Assembly (NCBI RefSeq): GCF_042731755.1
Contig: NZ_JBHWLR010000018.1
Location: forward strand, 1 to 64,000
DNA length: 64,000 bases
Origin: Promicromonospora sp042731755
Lineage (GTDB): Bacteria > Actinomycetota > Actinomycetes > Actinomycetales > Cellulomonadaceae
Direction: 5' to 3'
Numbering within the stretch: position 1 is the stretch's first letter; every line of letters starts with the position of its first letter. The notes under the pieces were generated by a model. The model was not told the origin of the DNA and searched no databases. It saw nothing but the letters and a program-made list of their open reading frames with translations. Position numbers and translations under genes: made by a program. Shown piece after piece: positions 32,637 through 41,219 of the stretch.

Positions 32637-33854
32637 GTGCTGCGCATCGACGACCCCCGGTTCTCCTGGCCCCTGCTGACCCTCGACGAGCCGGCGCTCG
32701 ACCACAACATCGCGACCGTCGCGGACGCCTTCGCCGCCGCGGGCGTGGAGCACGCCCCGCACGTCAAGACCCACATGTCCCGCCAGATCTGGGAACGGCA
32801 GGTCGCCGCCGGCGCGTGGGGCGCCACCGTTGCCACACCCGCGCAGCTCCGCACCGCGCTCGGCTGGGGCCTCCCCGGCGCCGGGCGGCGCGCCTTCCTC
32901 GCCAACGAGCTCGTGGACCCCCGCGAGATCGCCTGGCTCCGCAGCGCGCTGGGCGACGGCTCCGCGGACGAGGTCTGGGTCTACGCCGACTCCGCGCGCG
33001 GCGTCGACCTGCTCGCCGCCGGGTTCGCGGGTGCCGCGCCCGAGGTCGCGGCGCGGCTCGGCGTGCTCGTCGAGCTCGGCGTCCCGGGCGGCCGCACCGG
33101 CGTACGCACCGTGGCCGACGCCGTGGCGCTCGCGCGCCGCGTGCACGACGCCGGGCTGCGCCTGGTCGGCGTCGCCGGCTACGAGGGACCCGTGGCCGGC
33201 GGGACCAGCGCCGAGGAGCTGGCCGCCGTCGGCCGCTGGTGCGACGGGCTGCGGGACGCCGGGGCGCAGGTCGCGGACCTCGTCGACGGGCCCGTGGTGC
33301 TGAGCGCGGGCGGCAGCGCCTTCGCCGACGTCGTGACGCAGCGCCTCGGGGAGCCGCTCACGGCCGCCGACGGCGCGCCCGTCCCGACCCGCGTCGTCCT
33401 CCGGTCCGGCGCCTACGTGACCCACGACCACGGCCACTACCTGCGCACCGACCCGTGGACCCGCCTGGGCGCCGAGCCGCTGCGCCCCGCGATCACGGTC
33501 TGGGCGTCGGTGCTGTCCGCTCCCGAGCCCGGGCTGGTCATCTGCGGGATGGGCCGCCGCGACGTCTCGTTCGACATCGACCTGCCGACGCCGCTCGTCG
33601 TGCGCCCGGCCGACGCCGACGGCCGGCTGGGGGAGGCCGGCGAGCTGTCCGGCGTCACCGTGACCGCGCTCAACGACCAGCACGCCTACCTGTCCCTCGA
33701 CGCGGCGGCGGACGGCGGGGCCGACGGCGGCCTCCGGCCCGGCGACGTCGTCGGGTTCGGCATCTCGCACCCGTGCACCACGCTCGACAAGTACCGCACC
33801 GCCCTGGTGACCCGAGGCGACGAGGTCGCCGAGCAGGTCACCCTCAGCTTCTGA
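32637..33854 (+). CDS. D-serine dehydratase/D-threonine aldolase-like PLP enzyme (DSD1 family)
   Basis: A 405-aa fold-type III PLP enzyme. The alanine-racemase-like barrel carries the PLP lysine in PHVKTHMS (K44), and the C-terminal domain ends with GISHPCTTLDKY (~378), where His and Cys form the zinc site of eukaryotic-type D-serine dehydratase. It should convert D-serine to pyruvate and ammonia or cleave D-threonine/D-beta-hydroxy amino acids. The GTG start follows a CAAGAT hexamer at a 6-nt spacing. RidA follows directly, which fits an enamine/imine-releasing reaction. Confidence 0.88.
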   Translation: MLRIDDPRFSWPLLTLDEPALDHNIATVADAFAAAGVEHAPHVKTHMSRQIWERQVAAGAWGATVATPAQLRTALGWGLPGAGRRAFLANELVDPREIAWLRSALGDGSADEVWVYADSARGVDLLAAGFAGAAPEVAARLGVLVELGVPGGRTGVRTVADAVALARRVHDAGLRLVGVAGYEGPVAGGTSAEELAAVGRWCDGLRDAGAQVADLVDGPVVLSAGGSAFADVVTQRLGEPLTAADGAPVPTRVVLRSGAYVTHDHGHYLRTDPWTRLGAEPLRPAITVWASVLSAPEPGLVICGMGRRDVSFDIDLPTPLVVRPADADGRLGEAGELSGVTVTALNDQHAYLSLDAAADGGADGGLRPGDVVGFGISHPCTTLDKYRTALVTRGDEVAEQVTLSF

Positions 33855-33886
33855 ACCACCACCGAGATACCCGCAAGGAGAACCAG

Positions 33887-34291
33887 ATGACCGCGAAGAC
33901 CGCCATCTCGACCCCAGCCGCCCCGGCGCCCGCGCACACCTTCCACCAGGGCGTGCGGAAGGGACCGTTCGTGCAGGTCTCGGGCCAGGGCCCCATGGAC
34001 CCGGCGACGAACGAGTACGTGCACCTGGGCGACGTCGCCGCCCAGACCACCCGCACGCTCGAGAACGTCCGGGCGATCGTCGAGGCCGGCGGTGCGACGT
34101 TCGACGACGTCGTGATGCTGCGGGTCTACCTCACCAAGCGCGAGGACTTCGCAATCATGAACGAGGCCTACGGCGAGTTCGTGACCAAGCACTGCCCCGG
34201 GGGCGTGCTGCCGAGCCGCACCACCGTGTTCACGGGGCTCCCGCGCGAGGAGATGCTCGTGGAGATCGACGCGCTCGCGATCACCGACTGA
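33887..34291 (+). CDS. RidA family enamine/imine deaminase
   Basis: A 134-aa RidA (YjgF/YER057c/UK114) protein: FVQVSGQGPMDP, TRTLENVRAIVEAGGATFDDVV, the catalytic Arg in PSRTTV (~111) and the terminal VEIDALAI. RidA hydrolyses reactive 2-aminoacrylate released by PLP dehydratases. It lies 32 bp after the D-serine dehydratase-like gene with its own AAGGAG ribosome-binding site, so the pair probably works as producer and detoxifier. Confidence 0.93.
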   Translation: MTAKTAISTPAAPAPAHTFHQGVRKGPFVQVSGQGPMDPATNEYVHLGDVAAQTTRTLENVRAIVEAGGATFDDVVMLRVYLTKREDFAIMNEAYGEFVTKHCPGGVLPSRTTVFTGLPREEMLVEIDALAITD

Positions 34292-34301
34292 CCCGGCACG
34301 G

Positions 34302-34350
34302 ACCACGGCCCTGACTCGACGAATGCGGTTCGTCGGGTCAGGGCCGTGGT
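34302..34350. terminator. Bidirectional terminator after ridA
   Basis: A 22-bp stem (34302-34323 with 34329-34350; one G:T pair) with a 5-nt loop, between convergent ridA and the DUF4349 gene. Confidence 0.85.
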
Positions 34351-34384
34351 GCGTCGGCGGGGCCGGGGGACGAGCCGGGCGGGG

Positions 34385-35359
34385 TCAGTCCGCCGGGGCC
34401 GGCTCCGGGTCGGCGGCGGGCGGCGTCGGGCCGGTGGACCGGGCCCTGGCGACCTGCCGGCGCACGCCGACCACCACCAGCAGCACCAGGCCGGCCAGCA
34501 GGAGCCACGGCGTGATCGCGCCGAGCACGAGGACCACCACGTTGAACGTGCTCACCAGGGCGCTCCACCCCGCTGACAGGCCACCGACGAAGCCGCCGGG
34601 CCGGGCCTGCGCCGCCGGCGTGCCCTCCGCGACGATCTCGACGTGCAGGGTGGACATCGCCACCTCGTCCGAGAGCCGGTTCCGCTCGGACACCCGTGAG
34701 TCCAGCTCGGCCTGACGCGTCGCCAGCTCGGCCTCGATCTCGATGAGGTCGGCGGTGCGGTCGGCGTCGGCCATGAGCTCGCGCAGCCGGTCTGTCGAGG
34801 TGCGGAGCGCCTCGATGCGGGCGTCGAGGTCCTGCGCGGTGCCGGTCACGTCCACCGTCTCGACGTGGCGGTCGCGCACGTCGCCGAGCTCGTCGAGCGC
34901 GTCCAGCGTGGCCGAGACGCGGTCCGCGGGGATGCGGAGCGTCATCGACGCGCTGCCCAGCTCGTCGTCGGTCTCGGCCCGCTCGTCCCGGGCCTCGACG
35001 CGGCCGCCCGCGTCCTCGACCAGGTCGGCGATCTTCTCGGCCGCGCCGAACGGGTCGTCCACCACGAGGGTCGCGTTGCCGGTGGTGATGAGCTCGCGGT
35101 CGACGGCCTCCTCGCGGGCCTCGGCGACGCCGATGGCGCCGGCTGCCGCGTCGGTCGCGGCGTCGGGCGCGGCCAGCTCGCTGCGTGCGCCGTCGCCGCC
35201 GGTCGCCGCCTCGGAACCGCTGGAGTCCCCTGCTCCGCCGCCCGAGCATGCTGCCAGGGACACGGCGAGCGCGCCCCCGACGACTGTTGCCAACAGTGCG
35301 TGGACGAGTCGGCGCGCGGGCGGGCCCGCGTCCCCCAGGGCAGACCGGTTGCGCATCAT
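34385..35359 (-). CDS. DUF4349-domain lipoprotein
   Basis: A 324-aa predicted lipoprotein. Lipobox VSLAAC (~38); Gly/Ser/Ala linker; DUF4349 domain (~85-290) with a coiled-coil centre (DLDARIEALRTSTDRLRELM, EIEAELATRQAELDSR); then a C-terminal membrane helix (WLLLAGLVLLVVVGVRRQ) and a Pro-rich tail. Function of DUF4349 proteins is not established. Tandem ATGs at 35359/35356; the first lies 6 nt after a TACGCT hexamer. Confidence 0.85.
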   Translation of the reverse strand: MMRNRSALGDAGPPARRLVHALLATVVGGALAVSLAACSGGGAGDSSGSEAATGGDGARSELAAPDAATDAAAGAIGVAEAREEAVDRELITTGNATLVVDDPFGAAEKIADLVEDAGGRVEARDERAETDDELGSASMTLRIPADRVSATLDALDELGDVRDRHVETVDVTGTAQDLDARIEALRTSTDRLRELMADADRTADLIEIEAELATRQAELDSRVSERNRLSDEVAMSTLHVEIVAEGTPAAQARPGGFVGGLSAGWSALVSTFNVVVLVLGAITPWLLLAGLVLLVVVGVRRQVARARSTGPTPPAADPEPAPAD

Positions 35360-35365
35360 GGGACG

Positions 35366-35371
35366 AGCGTA
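35366..35371 (-). promoter_or_regulatory. Leaderless -10 element TACGCT for DUF4349 gene
   Basis: On the minus strand TACGCT ends 6 nt before the first ATG at 35359, with no Shine-Dalgarno sequence. Confidence 0.5.
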
Positions 35372-35598
35372 GGAGCCAGGAAGTGCCGGAAGCCGCCTCA
35401 CCTGAGAACTGTGATCCCTTTGTGAACTTGTGGGCCCGGTGACCCGATTTTTCATCGCTTATGCGCGGTTCTTGATCACGTTCCGGTCACGCCGTGCTCC
35501 TCGCGCCCGCGTGCGGCAGGCTCGGTTTCGTCAGGCACGTGAAGTAATCCGTCCACGTCGAACAGGGTGTGTCCCACGCCAGGAGCAGCGTGACCCAA

Positions 35599-35664
35599 GT
35601 AACAGTCTTGTTACGGGTCATACCGGGCAATGGACAGGGACTCTGTTAAGGAGGTCTACTAACA
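35599..35664. promoter_or_regulatory. Two inverted repeats upstream of the ROK regulator
   Basis: GTAACA-GTCT-TGTTAC (35599-35614) and TGTTA-N11-TAACA (35644-35664) share TGTTA/TAACA half-sites. The second encloses the AAGGAGG ribosome-binding site of the ROK gene, whose ATG is at 35668. The 308-bp spacer 35360-35667 holds no gene. ROK repressors of the NagC type bind AT-rich inverted repeats, so autoregulation is likely but inferred. Confidence 0.55.
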
Positions 35665-35667
35665 AAC

Positions 35668-36822
35668 ATGGCGACGGCGACAGAACGCAGCGGCACCGGG
35701 CGAGGGCTCGGGGCACGGCTGCGCGCGACGTCCAAGGTGCTTCCCGAGCACGCCAGGGCGCACAACCGGTCCCTGGTGCTGCAGCACCTCTTCCACGAGG
35801 GGCCCACCTCCCGGGCCGACCTCGCACGAGCCACCTCGCTCACCCGCGTCACGATCTCCGACCTGGTCTCGGTGCTCATCACCGAGGGCCTCGTCGAGGA
35901 GCTCGGCACACGGCCCGGCCAGCGCGTGGGCAAGCCCGCGATCCTGGTGGGCCTGCGCACGGACGCCTACCAGATCGTGGCGGTCGACCTCACCGAGCAC
36001 GGCCACATGCGCGGCGCGGTGCTCAGCCTCACCGGCGAGATCATGGTGCGCCGCCAGCTCGACATCGACGGGCGCACGGGCGACGAGCTGGTCGACCTGC
36101 TCACCCGGTTCGTCCGGCGGCTCGTCGCGGCGGCCGGTCACCCCGTGATCGGCGTCGGCGTCGGCTCGCCCGGCATCATCACCCTGGACGGGCGCGTCGT
36201 CGAGGCGCCCAACCGCGGCTGGTACGACGTGCCGCTGGCGGAGATCCTGGGCGAGCGCCTGGGCCTGCCCGTGCACGTCGCGAACGACGCCAACACCGCG
36301 GCGCTCGGCGAGTTCACCTACGGCGGGGCGACCGGCAGCATGCTGGTGGTCACCGTGGGCGCGGGCGTCGGCGCGGGCGTGGTGGTCGACGGCGTGCGGG
36401 TGCACGGCCAGCGCGACGCCGCCGGCGAGATCGGCCACGTCACCGTGGTCGACGACGGCGAGCCGTGCGCGTGCGGCCGCGTGGGCTGCCTCGAGACGGT
36501 GCTCTCCGTGCCGGCGCTGCGGCGCGCGGTCGCGGACAAGAGCCCAGAAGATTCCGACGCCGCCCTGGCGTCGGCCGGCCGGGTGCTGGGCGTGACCCTC
36601 GCCCCGGTCGTCAGCGCGCTCAACCTCACGGAGGTGCTGCTGAGCGGTCCGCGCGACCTGCTCGACGGCCCCCTGCGCGAGGCTGCGCTGGACACCATCC
36701 GACAGCGGACCATGCCGGCCATCAACACCGGCCTGCAGCTGCGGATGGCCGCACTCGACGAGGACGTGGTGCTGGCGGGTGCCGCCGTCCTCGTGCTTTC
36801 CGCCCAGCTGGGGGTCTCGTGA
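35668..36822 (+). CDS. ROK-family transcriptional repressor (NagC/XylR-like)
   Basis: A 384-aa ROK regulator. The N-terminal winged helix-turn-helix (~25-80) contains GPTSRADLARATSLTRVTIS; the ROK domain has VGVGSPGII, the ROK zinc motif CACGRVGCLE (~267) and LSGPRDLL. Effector is probably GlcNAc, a phosphate derivative or chitobiose, judged from the downstream transport and nagB genes. It has a strong AAGGAGG ribosome-binding site inside an inverted repeat. It heads the amino-sugar operon. Confidence 0.92.
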   Translation: MATATERSGTGRGLGARLRATSKVLPEHARAHNRSLVLQHLFHEGPTSRADLARATSLTRVTISDLVSVLITEGLVEELGTRPGQRVGKPAILVGLRTDAYQIVAVDLTEHGHMRGAVLSLTGEIMVRRQLDIDGRTGDELVDLLTRFVRRLVAAAGHPVIGVGVGSPGIITLDGRVVEAPNRGWYDVPLAEILGERLGLPVHVANDANTAALGEFTYGGATGSMLVVTVGAGVGAGVVVDGVRVHGQRDAAGEIGHVTVVDDGEPCACGRVGCLETVLSVPALRRAVADKSPEDSDAALASAGRVLGVTLAPVVSALNLTEVLLSGPRDLLDGPLREAALDTIRQRTMPAINTGLQLRMAALDEDVVLAGAAVLVLSAQLGVS

Positions 36823-36912
36823 GCATCAGTGCGCACGCGTGGGCGGTGGGCATCCCATCGAGCTTTCCCTTTGTTCCGCGACACACGGTCGTATCCCGGG
36901 AGGAACCCACAC

Positions 36913-38205
36913 GTGAAGAACAACCGTCTCGTCGGCGCTGCGGCGTCGGCGATCACCCTGACGCTCGCGCTCAGCGCCTGCGGTAACGCCGGCGGCGCTG
37001 CCGCCCCCGAGGAGACCGGCCCCGGCGAGGTCCGGGTCTGGCTCGTCGGTACCGACACGCCCCCCGAGGCGCGCGACTACCTCAAGAAGACGTTCGAGGA
37101 GGAGAACCCGGGCAGCACCCTCACGATCGAGGAGCAGGCCTGGGACGGCCTCGTCGACAAGTACACGACGGCGCTGGCCGGCTCGGACGCCCCCGACGTG
37201 GTCGAGATCGGCAACACGCAGGCTGCCGCGTTCACCTCGAACGGCTACTTCCGTGAGATCACCGCGGACGAGTTCGAGAAGCTGGGCGGCTCCGACCTGC
37301 TCCCCGGCTTCGTCGAGGCCGGCGACTGGGACGGCAAGCACTACGCCCTGCCGTACTACTCGGGTTCGCGCGTGGTCTTCTACTCCGAGCAGGTCCTGGG
37401 CGACACCAAGGTGCCGACCACGCTCGACGAGTACGTCGAGACCGCCGTCGACCTGAAGACGGACGACCTGTCGGGCGTGTACTGGCCCGGTCAGGACTGG
37501 TACAACGCGCTGCCCTTCATCTGGGAGAACGGCGGCTACGTCGCCGAGCAGGCCGAGGACGGCACGTGGGACGCCGGCTTCTCCTCCGAGGGTGGTCTCG
37601 CCGGCCTGGAGCAGATCCAGACGATCATGACGAAGGGCAACAACGCCCCGTCCGACGCGCAGGAGACCGACCTGCAGGTGCCGTTCTGCGAGGGCAAGGT
37701 CGCCTTCCTCTCGGCCCCGAGCTGGATCCAGTGGTCCATCAACGCGCCCGAGAAGCCCGAGGACCCGGACGGCGTGCCGGGCTGCGCCTCCACCTACGGC
37801 TCGGACCTTCAGGGCCTGGCCCTGCCGGGCAAGGACGGCGGCGCCGCGCAGGTGTTCGCCGGTGGCTCGAACATCGCCATCGCCCAGAAGTCGGCCCGCC
37901 CCGACCTCGCGATGAGCGCCTACGAGATCCTGCTCAGCGACGAGTACCAGTCCATCCTCGCCGGCATCGGCCTGTTCCCGGCCAAGACCTCGCTCTTCGA
38001 GAAGGTCGACCAGTCGACCTCGATCGGCAAGGCCGCCGCCGAGGCCGCCGCCAACGCGAAGCTCACGCCGGCCTCCCCGAAGTGGGCCGACGTCGAGTCG
38101 CAGAGCCTGCTGCAGACCGCCTTCTCGCGGATCGCCGCCGGCGACGACGTGAAGACGGTTGCCGAGAAGCTGGACGCCGACATCGAGGCGATCCTCAACA
38201 GCTGA
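36913..38205 (+). CDS. Sugar ABC transporter substrate-binding lipoprotein
   Basis: A 430-aa family 1 solute-binding protein. Short lipoprotein signal with lipobox LALSAC (~22); mature sequence GEVRVWLVGTDTPPEARDYLKK and DAPDVVEIGNTQAAAF typical of oligosaccharide receptors. The GTG at 36913 has GGGAGG 8-9 nt upstream. The following permeases, ROK kinase and nagB suggest the ligand is N,N'-diacetylchitobiose or GlcNAc (compare DasA of Streptomyces); this is inferred. Confidence 0.9.
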   Translation: MKNNRLVGAAASAITLTLALSACGNAGGAAAPEETGPGEVRVWLVGTDTPPEARDYLKKTFEEENPGSTLTIEEQAWDGLVDKYTTALAGSDAPDVVEIGNTQAAAFTSNGYFREITADEFEKLGGSDLLPGFVEAGDWDGKHYALPYYSGSRVVFYSEQVLGDTKVPTTLDEYVETAVDLKTDDLSGVYWPGQDWYNALPFIWENGGYVAEQAEDGTWDAGFSSEGGLAGLEQIQTIMTKGNNAPSDAQETDLQVPFCEGKVAFLSAPSWIQWSINAPEKPEDPDGVPGCASTYGSDLQGLALPGKDGGAAQVFAGGSNIAIAQKSARPDLAMSAYEILLSDEYQSILAGIGLFPAKTSLFEKVDQSTSIGKAAAEAAANAKLTPASPKWADVESQSLLQTAFSRIAAGDDVKTVAEKLDADIEAILNS

Positions 38206-38341
38206 TCGTCGTCAGCACGACTTCCCGTCCCGCCCGGTGACCTCAGGATCCCGGGCGGGACGGGACACCACTGCCCGTCTGACGCCGTCGGCCGCTCCCA
38301 CGCGGAGCGCGGCTGTCGTGCGCCTCGCAGGAAGACAGGAC

Positions 38342-39292
38342 ATGAGCTCCACACTTCTCGACCCACCGGTGGCCGCGCCCCACCAAGAGATCCGGCAGAA
38401 GAACCGGACCCCCTACCTGCCGTGGCTGATGCTCTCGGCCACGATGATCCTGCTCGGTGTGCTGACGGGCTACCCCGTCCTGCGCCTCGTCGTGATGTCG
38501 TTCCAGGAGTACGAGCGCGCCCAGCTCATGGGCATGCCCGCCGAGTGGGTCGGGCTCGACAACTACGTGACGATCCTGACCGACGTGGACGGTTTCTGGA
38601 CCGTCCTGCTGCGCAGCTTCGTGCTCATGGTCGTCCTCGTGGTGATCACGATGGTGCTCGGCATGCTCGTGGCGCTGCTGATGATCCGGGTCGGCAAGGC
38701 CTTGCGGCTCCTGGTGTCGGTGGGCCTGCTGCTGGCCTGGGCCATGCCGTCGCTGGCCGCGACCACCGTGTGGGGCTGGATCTTCGACACGCAGTACGGC
38801 GTGGTGAACAACCTGCTCACGGCGCTCACCGGGGACCGGTGGTTCGGCTACTCCTGGCTGCTCAACCCGTTGTCGTTCTTCACGATCCTCACCTGCATCG
38901 TCGTATGGGGCGCGGTGCCGTTCGTCGCGTTCACGCTGTACGCGGGCCTGACGCAGGTCCCGGAGGAGGTCATGGAGGCGGCGCAGCTCGACGGCGCGAG
39001 CGCGTTCCAGCGCTTCCGGCTCATCCAGGTGCCCTACGTGCGCAGCATCATCACCGTGCTCGTGGTCCTGTCGATGATCTGGGACCTGAAGCTGTTCACC
39101 CAGGTGTTCGTGCTGCAGGACATCGGCGGCGACCGTGAGCTGACCAACACCATCGGCGTCTACATCTACCAGATGGGCATGGCCCAGGGGCACTACGGCC
39201 TGGCGAGCGCGATCGGCGTCGTCTTCGTCGTCGTCATGCTGGCCATCGCCTATCCCTACGTGCGCCGCACGCTGCGGGAGGACGAGCAGTGA
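38342..39292 (+). CDS. Sugar ABC transporter permease 1 (DasB/MalF-like)
   Basis: A 316-aa six-helix permease of the MalF type, with the EAA loop EEVMEAAQLDGASAFQRFRL that docks the ATPase. The N-terminal ~30 residues are cytoplasmic and charged. It overlaps the next permease by four bases (GTGA). No ATPase gene is in the operon, so a shared MsiK-type ATPase elsewhere is probably used, as in Streptomyces chitobiose and cellobiose systems. Confidence 0.92.
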   Translation: MSSTLLDPPVAAPHQEIRQKNRTPYLPWLMLSATMILLGVLTGYPVLRLVVMSFQEYERAQLMGMPAEWVGLDNYVTILTDVDGFWTVLLRSFVLMVVLVVITMVLGMLVALLMIRVGKALRLLVSVGLLLAWAMPSLAATTVWGWIFDTQYGVVNNLLTALTGDRWFGYSWLLNPLSFFTILTCIVVWGAVPFVAFTLYAGLTQVPEEVMEAAQLDGASAFQRFRLIQVPYVRSIITVLVVLSMIWDLKLFTQVFVLQDIGGDRELTNTIGVYIYQMGMAQGHYGLASAIGVVFVVVMLAIAYPYVRRTLREDEQ

Positions 39293-40143
39293 TCAAGATC
39301 CGTAAGCGCCTGGCCGACACCGGGTACGGCGTCATCGCCGTCATCGTCTTCGCCCTGTCGGCGTTCCCCGTGTACTGGATGGTCAGTACGTCGTTCCTGC
39401 CGAACAACCGGATCCGCGGCGAGAACCTGGCGTTCTTCCCGACGCCGGACGTGTTCACCCTGGACAACTACCGCTCGGCGATGTTCGGCCAGGTGCGTGC
39501 ACCCTTCCCGCCGGCCGTGGCGAACTCCATCGGGGCCACTTTCCTGACGCTCGTCATCACCCTGGTCGTGGGCTTCGTCGCGGCGCTGGCCCTGACCCGG
39601 TTCCAGTTCAAGGGCCGCCGGACGTTCATCCTGCTGATCCTGGTCGTCCAGATGATCCCGGGAGAGGCGATGATCATCTCGATGTTCCGGATCGTCGACG
39701 GCTGGCAGCTCCTGAACACCATCATCGGCCTGACCATCGTGTATGCCGCCGGTGTGCTGCCGTTCACCATCTGGACGCTGCGCGGATTCGTCAACGGTGT
39801 ACCCAAGGAGCTGGAGGAGGCTGCCATGATCGACGGGTGCTCCCGGGTGGGCGCGTTCTGGCGGGTCACGTTCCCGCTGCTCGCGCCGGGCCTGGTGGCC
39901 ACCGGCGTGTTCGCCTTCATCCAGGCGTGGAACGAGTTCGTCATGGCGCTGGTGATCATGCAGCGGCCCGACGCGATGACCCTCCCGCTCTGGCTGCGGA
40001 CGTTCGTGCAGGCCACGCAGGCCACCAACTGGGGTGCGGTGATGGCCGCGTCGGTGCTCATCGCCATCCCCGCGGTGATCTTCTTCCTGATCGTGCAGGG
40101 CCGGATGACCGGCGGGCTGGTCTCCGGCGCGGTGAAGGGCTGA
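39289..40143 (+). CDS. Sugar ABC transporter permease 2 (DasC/MalG-like)
   Basis: A 284-aa MalG-type permease: TM1 with AVIVFALSAFPVYWMVSTSF, EAA loop ELEEAAMIDGCSRVGAFWRV and a C-terminal MTGGLVSGAVKG, as in MalG/AraQ relatives. Starts with GTG within the previous gene; its stop overlaps the next ATG (TGATG), consistent with coupled translation. Confidence 0.92.
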   Translation: MIKIRKRLADTGYGVIAVIVFALSAFPVYWMVSTSFLPNNRIRGENLAFFPTPDVFTLDNYRSAMFGQVRAPFPPAVANSIGATFLTLVITLVVGFVAALALTRFQFKGRRTFILLILVVQMIPGEAMIISMFRIVDGWQLLNTIIGLTIVYAAGVLPFTIWTLRGFVNGVPKELEEAAMIDGCSRVGAFWRVTFPLLAPGLVATGVFAFIQAWNEFVMALVIMQRPDAMTLPLWLRTFVQATQATNWGAVMAASVLIAIPAVIFFLIVQGRMTGGLVSGAVKG

Positions 40144-41219
40144 TGGGCGGTCGGCGGAAGTCCGGCAGTGGCAGTTCCACGGGTAGGTCGAGCAAGCGAA
40201 AGGTCGGGATGGGAAAGGTCGGCAAGCGGGAGGGTGGCGCCCGGTCGGTGAGCGGGAGCGCGCCCGAGTACACGGTCGGCCTCGACATCGGCGGCACCAA
40301 GATCCTCGGTGCGCTCCTCGACCCGGCGGGCGAGGTGGTCGCCACGGTGCGCCGCTCCACGGTGCACGGCGCCGAGGGCCTGGTCGCCGGCGCGGCGCAG
40401 GCGGTGCGGGACGTGGTGGAGTCCGGCGGGGTGGAGCTCGCGGCAGTGATCGGCGTCGGGCTGGGCATCCCCGGCATCGTCGACCACGTCTCCGGCACCG
40501 TGAAGCACGCGGTCAACCTGGGGGTGCACGACGACGAGCTGCCGCTCGCCGACCTGCTCTCCCTGGCCCTGGGCGGCGTGCCGGTGGTGGTCGAGAACGA
40601 CCTCAACGTGGCCGCCGTCGGCGCCGCGCACGTGCTGGAGCGCTCGGAGAGCCCGGCGGGCGGGACCGGCGGGGCGCCGGAGCACGAGGACCTCGCGTTC
40701 CTCGCCCTGGGCACGGGCCTCGCGTCCGGCCTGGTGCTGGACGGCGAGCTGCGCCGCGGCGCGAGCGGCGCGGCGGGCGAGATCGGGCACATCCCGGTGG
40801 ACCCGCTCGGGCCGGAGTGCCCGTGCGGTCAGCGCGGCTGCCTGGAGCGGTTCGCGTCGGGCAAGGCGCTGGAGGCGGCGTGGCCGTCGCGGTACGGCAA
40901 GCCCGCCCCGGTGGAGCTGTTCGAGGCGGCGCGGGCCGGCGACGAGGAGGCGATCGTGGTCAAGGACCGGTTCGCGTCCGCGACGGCGTCCGCCGTGCGC
41001 CTGCTGGTGCTCGCCACCGACGTCCGGCACGTCGTGCTCGGGGGCGGCGTCGCGCTGCTCGGCACCGAGCTGCTGGACGCGGTGCAGGACGCGCTGCGCG
41101 AGCAGGCCAAGGTGTCGTCGTTCCTCGGGTCGCTGAAGCTCGCGGACCGGGTCAGGCTGGCGCCGACGCACGTTCCGGTCGCGGCGGTGGGCGCCGCGGT
41201 GCTGGGGAGGAGGAGCTGA
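40143..41219 (+). CDS. ROK-family sugar kinase (probable glucokinase/GlcNAc kinase)
   Basis: A 358-aa ROK kinase. ATP-binding GLDIGGTKILGALLD (~47), catalytic region GIPGIVDHVSG, VENDLNVAAVGA, and the ROK zinc motif PLGPECPCGQRGCLERFASG are complete; the Glu-x-Gly-His segment AGEIGHIPVD is present. It lacks the HTH of the upstream repressor. Residues 1-43 are a basic Gly/Ser/Lys/Arg extension not seen in typical members, so the start may lie later; no better ribosome-binding site was found. It probably phosphorylates GlcNAc or glucosamine before NagB acts. Confidence 0.87.
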   Translation: MGGRRKSGSGSSTGRSSKRKVGMGKVGKREGGARSVSGSAPEYTVGLDIGGTKILGALLDPAGEVVATVRRSTVHGAEGLVAGAAQAVRDVVESGGVELAAVIGVGLGIPGIVDHVSGTVKHAVNLGVHDDELPLADLLSLALGGVPVVVENDLNVAAVGAAHVLERSESPAGGTGGAPEHEDLAFLALGTGLASGLVLDGELRRGASGAAGEIGHIPVDPLGPECPCGQRGCLERFASGKALEAAWPSRYGKPAPVELFEAARAGDEEAIVVKDRFASATASAVRLLVLATDVRHVVLGGGVALLGTELLDAVQDALREQAKVSSFLGSLKLADRVRLAPTHVPVAAVGAAVLGRRS

